DNA of 64,000 nt from Ilyonectria destructans (taxonomy: Eukaryota; Ascomycota; Sordariomycetes; Hypocreales; Nectriaceae), in the NCBI GenBank assembly GCA_020740775.1, contig JAHEWK010000020.1, positions 806,001 through 870,000 of the forward strand, given 5' to 3'. Shown one piece after another: positions 11,618 to 22,529 of this stretch. The notes beneath the pieces were generated by a model that did not search any database, was not told the DNA's origin, and saw only the letters and a program-made list of their open reading frames with translations. Numbering within the stretch: the first letter of the stretch is position 1; every line of letters starts with the position of its first letter. Position numbers and translations under genes: made by a program.

Positions 11618-11813
11618 TGGTATTGTAAGTTTATTCAAAGGTATCTCAGGGAAGTAAGAGGTAGCTAGGCAGCTCTATAAAATGAGGTTCATTGTTTTAG
11701 AAGAAGGATAGGCAGCTCGTCAGCTATCAATACAACTAGATTACATCTATCGAGTACCCCTCTACTATTATCCGACGTGACCTTCTTTGGTCAGATATGC
11801 AAAGAACTAGAAG
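11618..11813 (+). other. Short spacer between the AT-hook gene and helicase fragment
   Basis: A 196-bp AT-rich spacer with no coding signal. It probably holds the 3' end of the upstream transcript; no defined terminator or repeat end is visible. Confidence 0.4.
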
Positions 11814-12623
11814 ATGGAAGAGTATGCGATACTGAACGAAGAGCACCAGCTTCTGCTGTGTAGGATATGCCTAACCCTCGGTCCTGGGTTCGACTATGCG
11901 CATGTGCGATGGGTCATCCACGTCGGCGCCCCCAGCCAGATGACAGACTACTCACAGGAATCCGGTCGAGCTGGTCGAGACGGCAAACCCGCCGAATCCA
12001 TCATCCTGCTCAACGCCGCCTGGCAGCCGCAGTTGGATCAGCCCCTCAGCGCCGATAGCGAGGCTATGCACTTGTATCTCATGCAGCGGCACTGTTCGCG
12101 CGGGGTCCTCAGCCAGTTCCTTGATAGGGAGTCCGACTGGCGGTGGTGTATGGAAGACGATGAGCTCTGTGGCGTCTGTCCCGAATACCACCGCGAACGC
12201 CGGCCACCCGGTCTGCAGTTCCATCTCCCCAAGCTTATCCGCAGCTCGAGCGCAGAGCCAGAAGAGGACGGAGATGCCGAAGCACGCCCTAGCGCCAGCG
12301 AAATGGTCTTCACTGGACCGAGGGAGGTTCTACGCCAGGCTCAGGTCTGTGATGAGGAGCTGAGCCGGTATGAGAGCGACCTCCAGACGATGCTGGGCTG
12401 CTGTCTGTATTGTCGAGTGGAGGGGAAACCGTTCGAGCATGCGGTGACGACCTGTGCCCGGCGTCACCACTGGATCAAGGCCAAGCAGAAGGCGCTGCGG
12501 GACTGTCAGAGCCGGGACCGGGACTGGCTGGAGCGATATGTTGTCTGCTGGAACTGTTATCAGCCCCAGGAGATTTGCCGTGCAGCAGATCCGGACTACG
12601 ATGGGGATCGTTCCTATCATTAA
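11814..12623 (+). CDS. C-terminal part of a RecQ-like helicase (truncated)
   Basis: The 269-codon frame opens inside the second helicase domain. GFDYAHVRWVIHVGAPSQ corresponds to motif V, and QESGRAGRDG is the RecQ motif VI with its arginine finger. A zinc-binding C-terminal region follows, with cysteines in CSRGVLSQFLDRE, CMEDDELCGVC and later CCLYC, CARRHHW and CWNC. The walker A/B half (motifs I-III) is absent, so this piece cannot act as a helicase. It resembles the telomere-linked, OrsD-containing RecQ-like helicases that populate subtelomeres and accessory regions of fungi. The ATG at 11814 is only the first in frame. Truncated copy; expression is doubtful. Confidence 0.75.
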   Translation: MEEYAILNEEHQLLLCRICLTLGPGFDYAHVRWVIHVGAPSQMTDYSQESGRAGRDGKPAESIILLNAAWQPQLDQPLSADSEAMHLYLMQRHCSRGVLSQFLDRESDWRWCMEDDELCGVCPEYHRERRPPGLQFHLPKLIRSSSAEPEEDGDAEARPSASEMVFTGPREVLRQAQVCDEELSRYESDLQTMLGCCLYCRVEGKPFEHAVTTCARRHHWIKAKQKALRDCQSRDRDWLERYVVCWNCYQPQEICRAADPDYDGDRSYH

Positions 12624-12779
12624 TGTGTGTAGGAACTCTTCAAAGAGGTCTACTACTCAAGAATTAACAGCGGAAACGGGCCCCATTTTCACTTTTAGTC
12701 CAATCAACAATCTTGAATTTCTACAGGGGTTCAATAATCCGAAATGGGGCTCGTTCTTAATTTCGACTTTTACATTGAA

Positions 12780-12802
12780 CGCGAAACGAGCCCCGTTTCG
12801 CG
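12780..12802. repeat. Small GC-rich hairpin
   Basis: Perfect 9-bp arms (CGCGAAACG / CGTTTCGCG) around a 5-base loop. A related sequence, GCGGAAACGGGCCCC, lies about 110 bp upstream. Possible element end or transcription stop; function unknown. Confidence 0.6.
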
Positions 12803-12943
12803 TCGCGTTAGTCCGTGCCATCCATGTAGACTTCGACCCGCTGGCCGTGTCTTCTTCTCACCGAAATCATATTACTACTCCTACCCAACACCTTGCCAAA
12901 AGCCGACTTCAACCATTACCTCACATCTACATACACTTTCCAA

Positions 12944-13267
12944 ATGATCCAACTAACCCCAGAACAATATTCCTGGCTGGAAGAACTACGCCTCCACTTC
13001 AATCTACCGGAACTCGCGATCATCTGTATGCGTTGTGGCTACGCCCTCGCTGTGGATGGCGACCGCGTTGGGCGTCATTTGGGAAAAGAGCATCAAGTTC
13101 CTAAGCATAAGCGTCGAAAAATAAATTCCCTAATCAATTCCCTTCAACTCCCCAATCCTGAAAGCCTTCCCCAGCGGCCAGATAACTCAGCTCCTCACCC
13201 TACTCTTCTATTATTAGTTAGCTGGTTAGCGACGATTAATTTTGTATGGGGAATCCGAAACCGCTAG
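12944..13267 (+). CDS. OrsD/DUF3505-type zinc-finger piece (N-terminal fragment)
   Basis: A 107-aa frame from ATG 12944. LTPEQYSWLEELRLHF is followed by IICMRCGYALAVDGDRVGRHLGKEH, a C2H2-type finger (C-x2-C ... H-x4-H), then a basic segment and NSLQLPNPESLP. This is the N-terminal module seen in OrsD-like proteins and in fungal RecQ-like accessory helicases. Downstream the frame degrades into hydrophobic, non-family sequence and stops, so the rest of the protein is lost. It lies 320 bp downstream of a RecQ C-terminal piece in the same orientation, an order (C-term then N-term) that cannot be one gene. Confidence 0.65.
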   Translation: MIQLTPEQYSWLEELRLHFNLPELAIICMRCGYALAVDGDRVGRHLGKEHQVPKHKRRKINSLINSLQLPNPESLPQRPDNSAPHPTLLLLVSWLATINFVWGIRNR

Positions 13268-14980
13268 AAGAGCATGGTGTAGGCGACAATTAAAAAACCG
13301 AGTAGCCGACAATTAGTAGTTTACTTACTTGCTAATACACGATTGCAGACCTGAAAAATAATAAAATAAACTGATCATGATATGGAGGACTAGCCTTTTG
13401 TCCAACGAGAAGCGTGTTCTAGATTGGTCATTCTAAGGCTAAGGAAGAGAGAGAGACAGGTAGTGAGAGAGGCTGCCATTCCAGCGATAGTGTTGGGCTA
13501 TCACTATCAGGGTAGCGCGAGTTCGGGAGGAAAAGCCTGTAGTGAAAAGTCTGTTTCACTGGAAAGCGGCCGGAGACAGCACAGCCATGATACCTGATTA
13601 GGGTTGGCCTGTGACACTTCTTCAACCACTAGATAAGCAATCAATAAGCCATTCAAACAGTGGCTTTCTGAGGTGTTGGACCAATATATACTTGAACACT
13701 CGACCCCAGGGAAGACAGATTAGTCAGTCTCTGACAAGTGGATCATGGCAACACATATTGTAGCTCAATCAACTCCTTAATTCTACTCTTGGCTGGCAAT
13801 AGTTGCAGCTTCTGCGCCTATTATTTTGGCCAAGTTGAAATAGTGACGAATATTCGAAGTGCAGGAGCAGGCTTGCTTCGAAGCTCTTGTTCGGCGACCA
13901 TGGCTTATAGGTAAGCGATAGAGTGTTCTAAGCTGATGGCTTTGGCGCGTCCGAGATGCCGGCACATAACTATGTCCACATTCTAGCTAATCTGTAGTTT
14001 ATCCATAATTCCTCCAAGATCCTTCGCCCAGTTGAGAAGATCACCTCCTTGTGACACATATCCTCCTCGCTCTATCGTCGCCGAGACATCAGTCATACTA
14101 TCACGGCATCTTTAGTGGTGTTCATTAATTATGACAGCGCTCCAAATGGGTTCCCCCTTCCAAGTGACCATATTCGCCCACTCGCTTGAAGAGAGTCAGC
14201 AAATGAAGCCTAGTAATGGCAGCGACAAAGAGCTAGCGCAACAACCACCGTCCCGGCCTAAGAACACAACGAAAACATATCAATTGTTGTTCACCGTGCA
14301 GCCTCACTCGCAATGGGAGTGCTTGAAGCCGCATGGCAGCATGGACTGTAAGCAATCTGTGGCATTGACTGGATCAGCAAACTCGGGGCTAACAAAATTT
14401 CTACTTAAGTAAAGGGTACCAAATACAGTTTAAACGACATCATCTATGCTAAAAAAAGACACCAACGTTTCAAGGCTACAAGCCACGCCTAACAGTCTCC
14501 ATGAATTTGAATTGCGTAAAATAGGCTTTAGAGTCGCAAAAGTTCTGGAAATTAGGGCTTCAGACGAGTCCCATGTTTTTTTTGCGCGTTTGCTGGATGT
14601 ATCAGCCTGACGAACAACTCACAAACACCCAACAACGAGGGCTTGCCCTGAATGGGCCAATGCCTTCCATTAACAGTACGTTGAATGAACGCTTAAGTAT
14701 GAAAGAGTTTATTAATTCATCACAGTGGACGTAATCGAGGCGGTTAATATCGCGAAGCATGCAGATATCAACCTTGAGGGAAATTTGGGAGAAGAAGATC
14801 CATATATAATCTATTGGAGCCCGTCACTATATGAACTGTAGTGGCAACCCCAAGTTCGGTGAAAAAGGAAATCCACACCCTCTAATTGGTCCGTACCCCT
14901 TGAGATCCTCTTTCACCTGAAAATGTGCTTCAGGGCCTACATATGGATCTGGCAATCAACGCGACTATGCACGTATGACT
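13268..14980. other. Non-coding region before the pogo-type element
   Basis: About 1.7 kb with no supported gene. An open frame at 14131-14412 (plus, 93 codons) lacks any recognised motif and is not accepted. AT-rich patches at 13290-13390 and 14400-14480; nothing else seen. Confidence 0.5.
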
Positions 14981-14982
14981 TA

Positions 14983-15070
14983 CCCGTTGGCATTGTGGGG
15001 CTTGCAAGCATGCCAACCTCTCCGAGGTTGGTCACAAAAACCTGGTCCAGTCACATTAATGTGGTCCACC
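14983..15070 (+). repeat. Left 88-bp terminal inverted repeat
   Basis: Exact reverse complement of 17726-17813. It contains an internal palindrome (CCAACCTC TCC GAGGTTGG) near 15013-15031, a possible transposase-binding structure. Confidence 0.95.
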
Positions 15071-15153
15071 TCTTTTCGTTCAACCTCCACCGACCACACC
15101 GCAAAAACGCACCTTATTTACTAAATTTCAGATAGACCTTTATCAACGTCAAG

Positions 15154-17464
15154 ATGCTCCGCGTACGCCGTGATTCTAGGCAATCTCCGCCGGCTAAGAA
15201 CGCTGCGGACAAAAGAAAGGCCGAAATCCGCACCAACATACTCGCTGCGGTCCACCCCAATGTGCGGTATCACACACGGAGGCATACGAAGGCTATAAGC
15301 ACGCCGCCTTCTCACCGCAAGCTTATGGAGGCCAATGGCACTTCCAAGGGCACTGTACAGCGTATTCTTGCTACTAGTTCCTCTTCCTATGTTCCACCGG
15401 GCCCACGAGGCCGGCCGGCGACTCTAACGCCTAGCGAAGATGCGGCTGTGGCAGCATACGTTGTGTGGATGGAGAAATCCGGCTTCCCAGCAGAGAAGTC
15501 ACAAGTTGAAGAAGCTGCTTTGGGTTTCCTGACTGCTAGGAATATCCCCAACGCCAAGATCGGCAGGATGTGGTATCCCCGGTTCCGTGAGCGTCATCCT
15601 GAGCTGCGGAAGTCGTTCCTGAAGGCTGTGGACCGAGCACGTAAGTCGTTCGAAGCATCTGATGTTGAGGATATCACCAAGTTCTTCTCTGGCCTCCAGG
15701 ATATCATCTATCAGTATAGGATCGGTCCCTCAGAGTGCTGGAATGAAGATGAGTGCGGTCTTCGCATTGGGTGCCTTCGAGAACGTATCCAGGTCCTCGT
15801 CGTACGCACCACACGATCCCAACGCCCAGAAGTCAGTGATCCGGCAAATCGAGAGTCCTGTACCCAGGTTGGAGCCGCAAATGCTATTGGAGATACAATT
15901 CCTCCCTGGCTGATCTTCAAGGCGCCTCCTACAACAGATTGGTCTGATATTGACGATATCCCGGGCATGAGGGTTGCACAGTCAGAGACCGGCTTCAGCA
16001 ACCAAGAGATTACATTGGAATGGCTTCATGACTTTAATGCTTATTCCTGGAGAGCCTCTGCGAAGGTCAAGCAAAGAGAGATCTCTTTCCAGGACTGGTT
16101 TGGCTGTGATGAGTGGCTCCGTGATCCCTTTAACTTGGACTTCCGTCACACAGCCCCCCCCAGTGGTCCATGAAGAGGAAGAGAAGATTTATCGCCTTCT
16201 AGTCATTAACGGCTTCTCAGGGCATCTCTCCTTCCAGTGCATCAACTACTGCATCCAATTTGACATCATTATCTGCATCCTGCCTTCACATTCAACACAC
16301 CTTACGCAGCCACTAGATGTAGGAGTTTTTCAGTTTCTAAAGAACGCACATCAGAAGGAACTTCGCAAATCTATCCGGGAAGGAAACCTAGCCTTTAACC
16401 GCAAGCAATTCGCAACAGCATTCTCAGAGATCTACAAAGCTGGCTTCTCTACCCACCACATTATATCAGGGTTCGAAAAATCCGGTATCTGGCCGCCTAA
16501 TGCAACGCCTGTGATCAACCGCATCCTCGATAAGCAGCGGCAACAGCAGAAGGCAATACATCCCTCTATTCAGAAGCATCTGCCTCTCGATTCTCGCTTC
16601 CAAGATGCCCAGGATCAGATCAACCGGCTCTATGAGAGATACCACGCCGTGATGAGCTCACCTACTCTAGAAGCCGTCAGCAACATCAGCAAAGTTCTCT
16701 CTGAGGCGGCCCTTATGCACAGAGAGCGTGAGTCTTTCTCAGTTGACCGGCTTCAGCGGCTTGAGAAATGGGGCAAGAGAAGGAAAACCGGCCAACGCGT
16801 GAGACCTGCTGGTGACTTCATCACTAGTGTCAGCTTTCCTGATATACGGGCTCAACACCAAGCATCCCTAGCCACAGCAGAGGTCAAGGAACAGCGCTCG
16901 CAACTGCGATTTACTCGATCTCTCATTATCCAGCAGATCAACGATCTCAAGCGTCAGTGGAGAGAGGCAAAAGCGGCACGAGATGTTCCTCATCTTCCCC
17001 GGCTAACCTTCAATATGTGGCTCGCAGAGAATAACTACACCGACCAATATAACGCCCTCGAAGCACAGAGAAAGGAGCATAATGATACCCTCAAGCAAGA
17101 GACCCAAATCCCGTTTTCTCAAGCCCAAGAAGAAGCCCGCCGCGCCTACAGACCGACCCTAGCAATGAACCCCAACGCCTGGCCTCCAAGTGACGAAGTG
17201 GTCCAGTTCACGGGCATCACAACCTTCGAAGACGATGACGATGACGATATCGAGCTCATAGGGCTCCAAGACCAGCAGGAGGATGATATTCCTGACCTAG
17301 CAACCCCCCCAGAGATAACCTCATCGCCGCCAATGTCACCGGTTGACCTGCCCTCGAGTCAACACCATGATTTCGCAACAACGCTGCTGCCGCCAGCTCC
17401 AATTCGAAGGCAAACCCGTTATCAAGGCATCATGAGGATATTACGAGAGCCACGGGGTGAATAG
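15154..17464 (+). pseudogene. Pogo-type DDE transposase, frameshifted at a C8 run
   Basis: The first frame (15154-16173) holds a CENP-B-like helix-turn-helix region (GFPAEKSQVEEAALGFL, WYPRFRERHPEL) and the first catalytic Asp in NEDECGLRIG. The second frame (to 17464) carries LLVINGFSGH, then LPSHSTHLTQPLDVGVF, followed by a basic coiled tail. The frames join at a run of eight C residues (16154-16161); one base fewer would make one protein of about 770 aa, within the range of large fungal pogo transposases. In the block that normally reads (V/I)DG, the Asp is Asn, a GAC-to-AAC change that fits RIP on the other strand and would remove a catalytic carboxylate. Both lesions suggest this copy cannot move itself, though it could be mobilised in trans. 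Confidence 0.85.
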
Positions 17465-17725
17465 GGCACCTAATGCGGCCACAAGGAACACATAGTCAAC
17501 AGGGTCATAAGCAACAGCCGCGGCGAGACCCTCGCAGCAGGCAGCCCAATTGAGGCCACAGATGCAATTTCTGCTATTTTCATATACATCATCAATTTCT
17601 GCTATTTCGTAGCTTTCCAACGAGCCCGCTTACGGCCCTAGTCTTCAATAAATGAAGGTGTCATGCCGACTGAAACTCCGTAAACAGAAAATGGGTCATT
17701 TCACAGCTTGAGGGTCACTAATGTG

Positions 17726-17813
17726 GGTGGACCACATTAATGTGACTGGACCAGGTTTTTGTGACCAACCTCGGAGAGGTTGGCATGCTTGCAAGCCCCA
17801 CAATGCCAACGGG
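17726..17813 (-). repeat. Right 88-bp terminal inverted repeat
   Basis: Exact reverse complement of 14983-15070, followed by TA at 17814-17815. Confidence 0.95.
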
Positions 17814-17815
17814 TA

Positions 17816-19521
17816 TTTCTCAAGTAATCGCCAAAGACAGTACTGGATGATCTGATGAGGCGGAAGTCACGACATGGCGCCACCGTCTTAGGCGACAGCC
17901 GGCGGGTTAGGCTGTTGGTTTCCACGAGGCACACAACCGGTTGGCGATAAAATGCCGCAAATGATGACTGCATTAGCTCTGACAAGCTGAATTAGGATGC
18001 CTGAGTCGGATGATTACGGTCATGCACAGAGGTCACAAGCATCTACAACAGCCAAATCTTTTGTTTGCGGTATCAGCCATGGATGTAGGATAACGCGACT
18101 GGAAGTTGGAAAGACCACCCTTTAGATGGTCAGTGGGGTAAAACTAATTCACGGCTCCCCTGTTGACGACGAGGCCCGACCCTTGTTAGAATGACGCCCA
18201 CTACGGCTAACGATGGCCCCTTGATAAATTTTTCTGATATGAGAACCCCTCCCCGGAAAAGTCTGGAAATATGCACTTCATAGGGAGATGACGTGTCTAT
18301 TATGGCTGCCTGCACAGAGATGCTACCATATTCCTAAAAATTCTCAAATAGGATTACGATAACCACTCTCAAGGCATAAAGACGTGTCCAAACCGTATTG
18401 GCATGGGTACCATTCGGCTCTGTGGAAGGCATATTTGTGTGGTATTTGCTGATTTACCTTATATGCACCACGAGATGCATCTTCTACGACTTGCCCAAGC
18501 TTGCTTACTGAAGCTATTCACAAACATGAAGATATCGAAACCCTATGACTTGTAGCCAATGATTATTAAGTCAGTCTAAAAATCCTCTACCCCTTGTGGT
18601 AATACCGGTAATAATTCTCCAGTTCATCACTGGGCTGAAAATCCCTGTGGTTCGTGGGGCTAGTTTGACTGGTGTACCCTCGGTTTGATGTGAGGTTTAG
18701 CCCAGTCCGATGTGCACTGTAGCAGTGGGGCCACCCCTCTCACTCGCCTAATTACTCCAAGGCACGCGAAGGAGCCTTTAGCGATCGCCAGTTGTAACCT
18801 TACCCCGCAGTTTGCCGGAAAGCTATGGCCCACAGTTAAGTACTATGCGTGTAGTGTAAAGTATCTCCAGTTACGAAATCAGAGAGAGTGTAATAACATT
18901 AGGAAGGCGGATACGCTCGCGACTGTATACACCTCGCATAGGCTTCAGCTTGGGCCGCGACGCTTGATGAAGAGGTTGGGCACCAATCTTCCCTTATTCA
19001 ATCGTCCACAAATTCATCTGAAGGACATATTTTCTGGACTATCATGGTCATCAAGAACTAGTAGCAGGAGAAATAGCAGAAAAAGAGGGGCAAATTGTAG
19101 CTAGAAAACCGATCATATGGACCAACAACCAATAATCAACAGTGACTAAACTACCCAACACCCGGATGGCCAATGGCTTGAAGCATAAATGCGGCCTGTG
19201 CCATTTCCTCGTAACCATCTGCGCCGATCGGATTACCTCCTTCGGTTGTAGGATTTTCATTCACGCCGTGCCATCCTTTTCGCTCCGCATAATGCTCGAT
19301 CCTGCAGTCCTGAGCCCATACCAGTCTGCGAACCTGCAGCCCAGGCCTGGTCCTGCTGGGTAGAACCTTGCGAGAATTGGCTCGCCCGACCATCCGACTC
19401 ATTTCCGCCTAACTGTGACGCTAGAATGATCCAACATAGAGGGGATTGAATGGATCCGTCGAGTAGTAAGCGCGTTACTTCTCAAGCTCTCAAACGATGG
19501 ATTTAGAGGATGCCACCACGT
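17816..19521. other. Non-coding region after the pogo-type element
   Basis: No gene supported over 1.7 kb. The frame at 18712-19104 (plus, 130 codons) has no recognisable motif and shifting composition. No repeat or element end recognised. Confidence 0.5.
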
Positions 19522-20670
19522 TCACCACTCGGTCAAGAAGCGCAAAGGGGGCCACACATACTTGACATCCTCGAATGCGTCGATCTCCGCAGTTCCCTCA
19601 TCGTCTTCGCCAAAACTCAACAACAGCGAATCGTCGTCATCTGCAAAGATGTTGTCGATGCACTCGTATCGAATTTCTTCCCAAGACTTTCCTGGCATAT
19701 CTCGGCGAATATCGCTTTCAATGAATCTCGAGTCATTCTTTTGTTCGTAATCAACTCCGGTCCCCCTCTTGACGATAAACATAATCTCTTTGCCTCTTTC
19801 GCCATCCGCCACCAGTCCCGCATCCTCTGTTATCCCAAAGGCTTCTCGTGTTGTTGAGTGTTCGGGCATGTTCTGTTCAAATCGCTTGCGTGTGTTCGCA
19901 TTCATGACTGAACCGAGACAGCCCGACACGGCCGAACGGTAAATGGCGACTGAAGGCTTCGAAAGGGCGCCGTCCCTGTCCTCCAGGACACTTTGCCAGT
20001 GTGCTGGCTGAGGCTTTCGCCAGTATCTGTGCTTCTCAACTTCATCAGAATCAAGCGGCTCAAGTCTGGGAAACCCCAGCACTTCTGAGCCATCGCTGAT
20101 GTAACGAAGTTCCTTCCACCCACAACTTTCGCTTATGAGACCATTTAAAGTATCGTAGCTAACTTGGTACGGGGGGGTGCCAAGCACGGTGAGTGTATCG
20201 AGGCGAAGGCCTGGGAGAAGTCTGAGCGTGGAAGCTAGACGATAGTAGACATCACCATCCTCGTAGGAGAGCATAAGAGGATCGCCCTTGACGCGCAAAT
20301 GACGCATCTTGGAGAGGGTTCCAGGAGGTAAAGCTGTCAAAATGTCGAGCATCGTCTTGGGATCTTCGAAGCTGACAAAAACCTGGCCGATCCAAGTATC
20401 CCCAATCTCCTTTTTTGCCCGGCGACAAGTTTGAAGCATGGCGAGAGCGTTTTGAGCGGGTTTGATCCTGATGCGATCAATTCGGTCGACTGCTCTCTGA
20501 CCGTAACCAAGTCTGGTAGAAAAGAAGACATGTGAGTATATCTTATCGCGAAGTTCTTGAGGGAGGTGTTGAAAGAGCCTGCTCTTGTTCTGTGGATCGG
20601 CTGCGAAGGCTGGTTCGCGTGTTGTTTTTGATCTGTGCGTGGAATTATTCTTCTTCCGCGTCTTTGTCAT
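19522..20670 (-). CDS. F-box-like protein of unknown function
   Basis: Single 382-codon frame with ATG at 20670. After a basic N-terminus (TKTRKKNNSTHRSKTTR), residues about 33-47 (FQHLPQELRDKIYSHVF) match the F-box-like helix found at the start of many fungal single-exon proteins. The rest contains LLQTCRRAKKEI and a leucine-rich region (RLLPGLRLDTLTVLG), ending acidic (FADDDDSLLLSFGEDDEG). F-box proteins usually recruit substrates to SCF ubiquitin ligases, but most of these fungal paralogues are untested. Isolated gene with no operon-like partner; frame intact. The F-box assignment is by motif only. Confidence 0.7.
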   Translation of the reverse strand: MTKTRKKNNSTHRSKTTREPAFAADPQNKSRLFQHLPQELRDKIYSHVFFSTRLGYGQRAVDRIDRIRIKPAQNALAMLQTCRRAKKEIGDTWIGQVFVSFEDPKTMLDILTALPPGTLSKMRHLRVKGDPLMLSYEDGDVYYRLASTLRLLPGLRLDTLTVLGTPPYQVSYDTLNGLISESCGWKELRYISDGSEVLGFPRLEPLDSDEVEKHRYWRKPQPAHWQSVLEDRDGALSKPSVAIYRSAVSGCLGSVMNANTRKRFEQNMPEHSTTREAFGITEDAGLVADGERGKEIMFIVKRGTGVDYEQKNDSRFIESDIRRDMPGKSWEEIRYECIDNIFADDDDSLLLSFGEDDEGTAEIDAFEDVKYVWPPLRFLTEW

Positions 20671-22529
20671 AGCGACTTGAGATTATTCGTGTCATTTAAA
20701 TTGCCAAGTTGAGAGGGAACACAAACCCGGATTCATGGTCGATGTTGAGATACGTGATCATTTAGCTGTCGAGGTCGGCCCGGTTTGCAGACTGAGTGCC
20801 GACACGGTGACACTGTGCTAATTGGCCTTATCGATCTTGACAAACCTTGGATGAGGGGCATTTGACCTGGAATCCAAAGATCAAGATCAAGACTGACGTG
20901 TGAGAAAGATTTTGTTACGCCGGCGCACGATGCACCTGTCCAACAACCCTGGCTGACCAACTGAGGCGCGGAAGTCTCGGGAGTCGTGGCGTCATCGGCG
21001 GGGTTACGAAAAGGTTATATTAAGGCCTTGTAGGCAACGCATCATTATGCTGTAATTATCAACTCTGTTCTCTTCTACCTAGCTAATGCCTGCGTCTACG
21101 GATGCTAGAGAGCCTTGCTAGCAGCAGGAGGTCTGCTGGCAGTTATTGTGTTCGTAAGTGGACATGTTTGTGGTTAACGGAAAGACCTCGGCTTCGGACC
21201 CCGGGACCACGGGGTTCACAACTGGCGTGCATGCACCTAGGTGTGGTGGCCGCGTTGCATATGAGTCACATATACCAAATGACGGTGCAGCAAAACGCAC
21301 ATGATTATGTTTCACACGCTGTGTATTTTTCGCAAGCTGGGCATTTAGTTGCATTGTTGTGCCACTTCCGTCACATAATTAAGTCCTTTCCGACTCCGCA
21401 CGCACGAGCAAATGAGTGGGCCGCATTTGTCAGATATTTGGGTGAATTGTGTGTTATTCATGTTGTGTGTAACTTCCGTGTGCCGCTTGCTAGTTGAGGT
21501 TTCGGAGCAGGCTCTATATGCCTTTTCTGTGCTATCATCAGCCCCTTACACTTATGTATCCTCATTTTGTATGCATGCTACACCAAACAAAAAAGACACC
21601 AAACTATGAAAAGCATCACCCCCGTGTCTATCTTCATTATGACTGCCGCGAATAACCTCAATGCCGCCAGGGTGGTGATCCAGTCACGTGCCAAAGTCGC
21701 CAACCGCCCGCAACGGACTTCCCCCTTATATATCATAAAGCCAGTCTCTGTCAGGCAGAGTTCTTAACAAGCAAGCAATTATCAAGCAGTACTGATTACT
21801 GATTGATACTGATATGGTATCAGTATCAGTAAGCTTCTAATCAATCAATCAGTAATCAGTAACTCACGTGACAATGTTATATTTGGTGTCGAGATTTATA
21901 CAGGAGACGCAAACCGCAGGCCGTCTGCCCAGAACAGCCTTGAGGAACGAAGTTAGAGACGAAAATCGGCCGACGTACCTTCAGCAAATTTTATTATTTT
22001 CAGCTGACATGAATTTAGTTGAAGCAAGATCGACAGCTCGGCTATTGTGGCGTCGTTGCAAACTCGACTGTGTGAGAGGTGTGATTGGCATGTCGAGATC
22101 ATGAAATATATTCCCGGCTCTCTGTAAAGCTTCATAAAAAACCTTAATAGCAACCCGGGGGGAGTCATTTACAGAGGCATGAGTCGCCCTATGCTTTCGG
22201 CATTGATTGAAATGCCTGACTCGTGGTCCGGCCACGCAGCTCGCATGCGGTTCTTAGTCGTCAAAGCGCAGACGAATTAGAGGAAACTATCAGTGCAGCA
22301 GAAGATGAGCAAAAAATCGCTGTTATTCTCAGCCTCTTCGATAACAGGGCGCAAACTGCTACGTCGTCTTCTTCCTCCACCTCAGCCAGTACCCTGCAGA
22401 TAATCACAAAATCCTCTTCACGCCCCAGGCTTCAACCCTAGAGTTATTCATCATGCAACTGTACGATGCTTCCACCGGACACGCCTTATCAAACACAACA
22501 GACGCGACCATCAACTGGCACCACTAACC
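20671..22529. other. Intergenic region with a cruciform-like repeat
   Basis: No supported gene in 1.86 kb; frames at 21102-21497 and 21868-22104 show no domain. The notable content is the hairpin at 21790-21861. A serine-rich frame at 22223-22441 is of low complexity. Confidence 0.5.
21790..21861. repeat. Perfect 18-bp inverted repeat with nested palindrome
   Basis: Arms 21790-21807 (TACTGATTACTGATTGAT) and 21844-21861 are exact reverse complements. The loop holds a second palindrome, TACTGATA-TGG-TATCAGTA. TGATTACTGAT-type repeats dominate the stretch. Could form a cruciform; function unknown. Confidence 0.9.

Larger units (their letters stand above)
14983..17813 (+). mobile_element. Complete pogo/Tc1-type DNA transposon, 2831 bp
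   Basis: Terminal inverted repeats of 88 bp, identical by eye, begin CCCGTTGGCATTGTGGGGCT at 14983 and end at 17813. Both ends are flanked by TA (14981-14982 and 17814-17815), the expected Tc1/mariner/pogo target duplication. Inside lies a single pogo-type transposase gene with one frameshift. Perfect ends imply a recent insertion. Confidence 0.93.
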
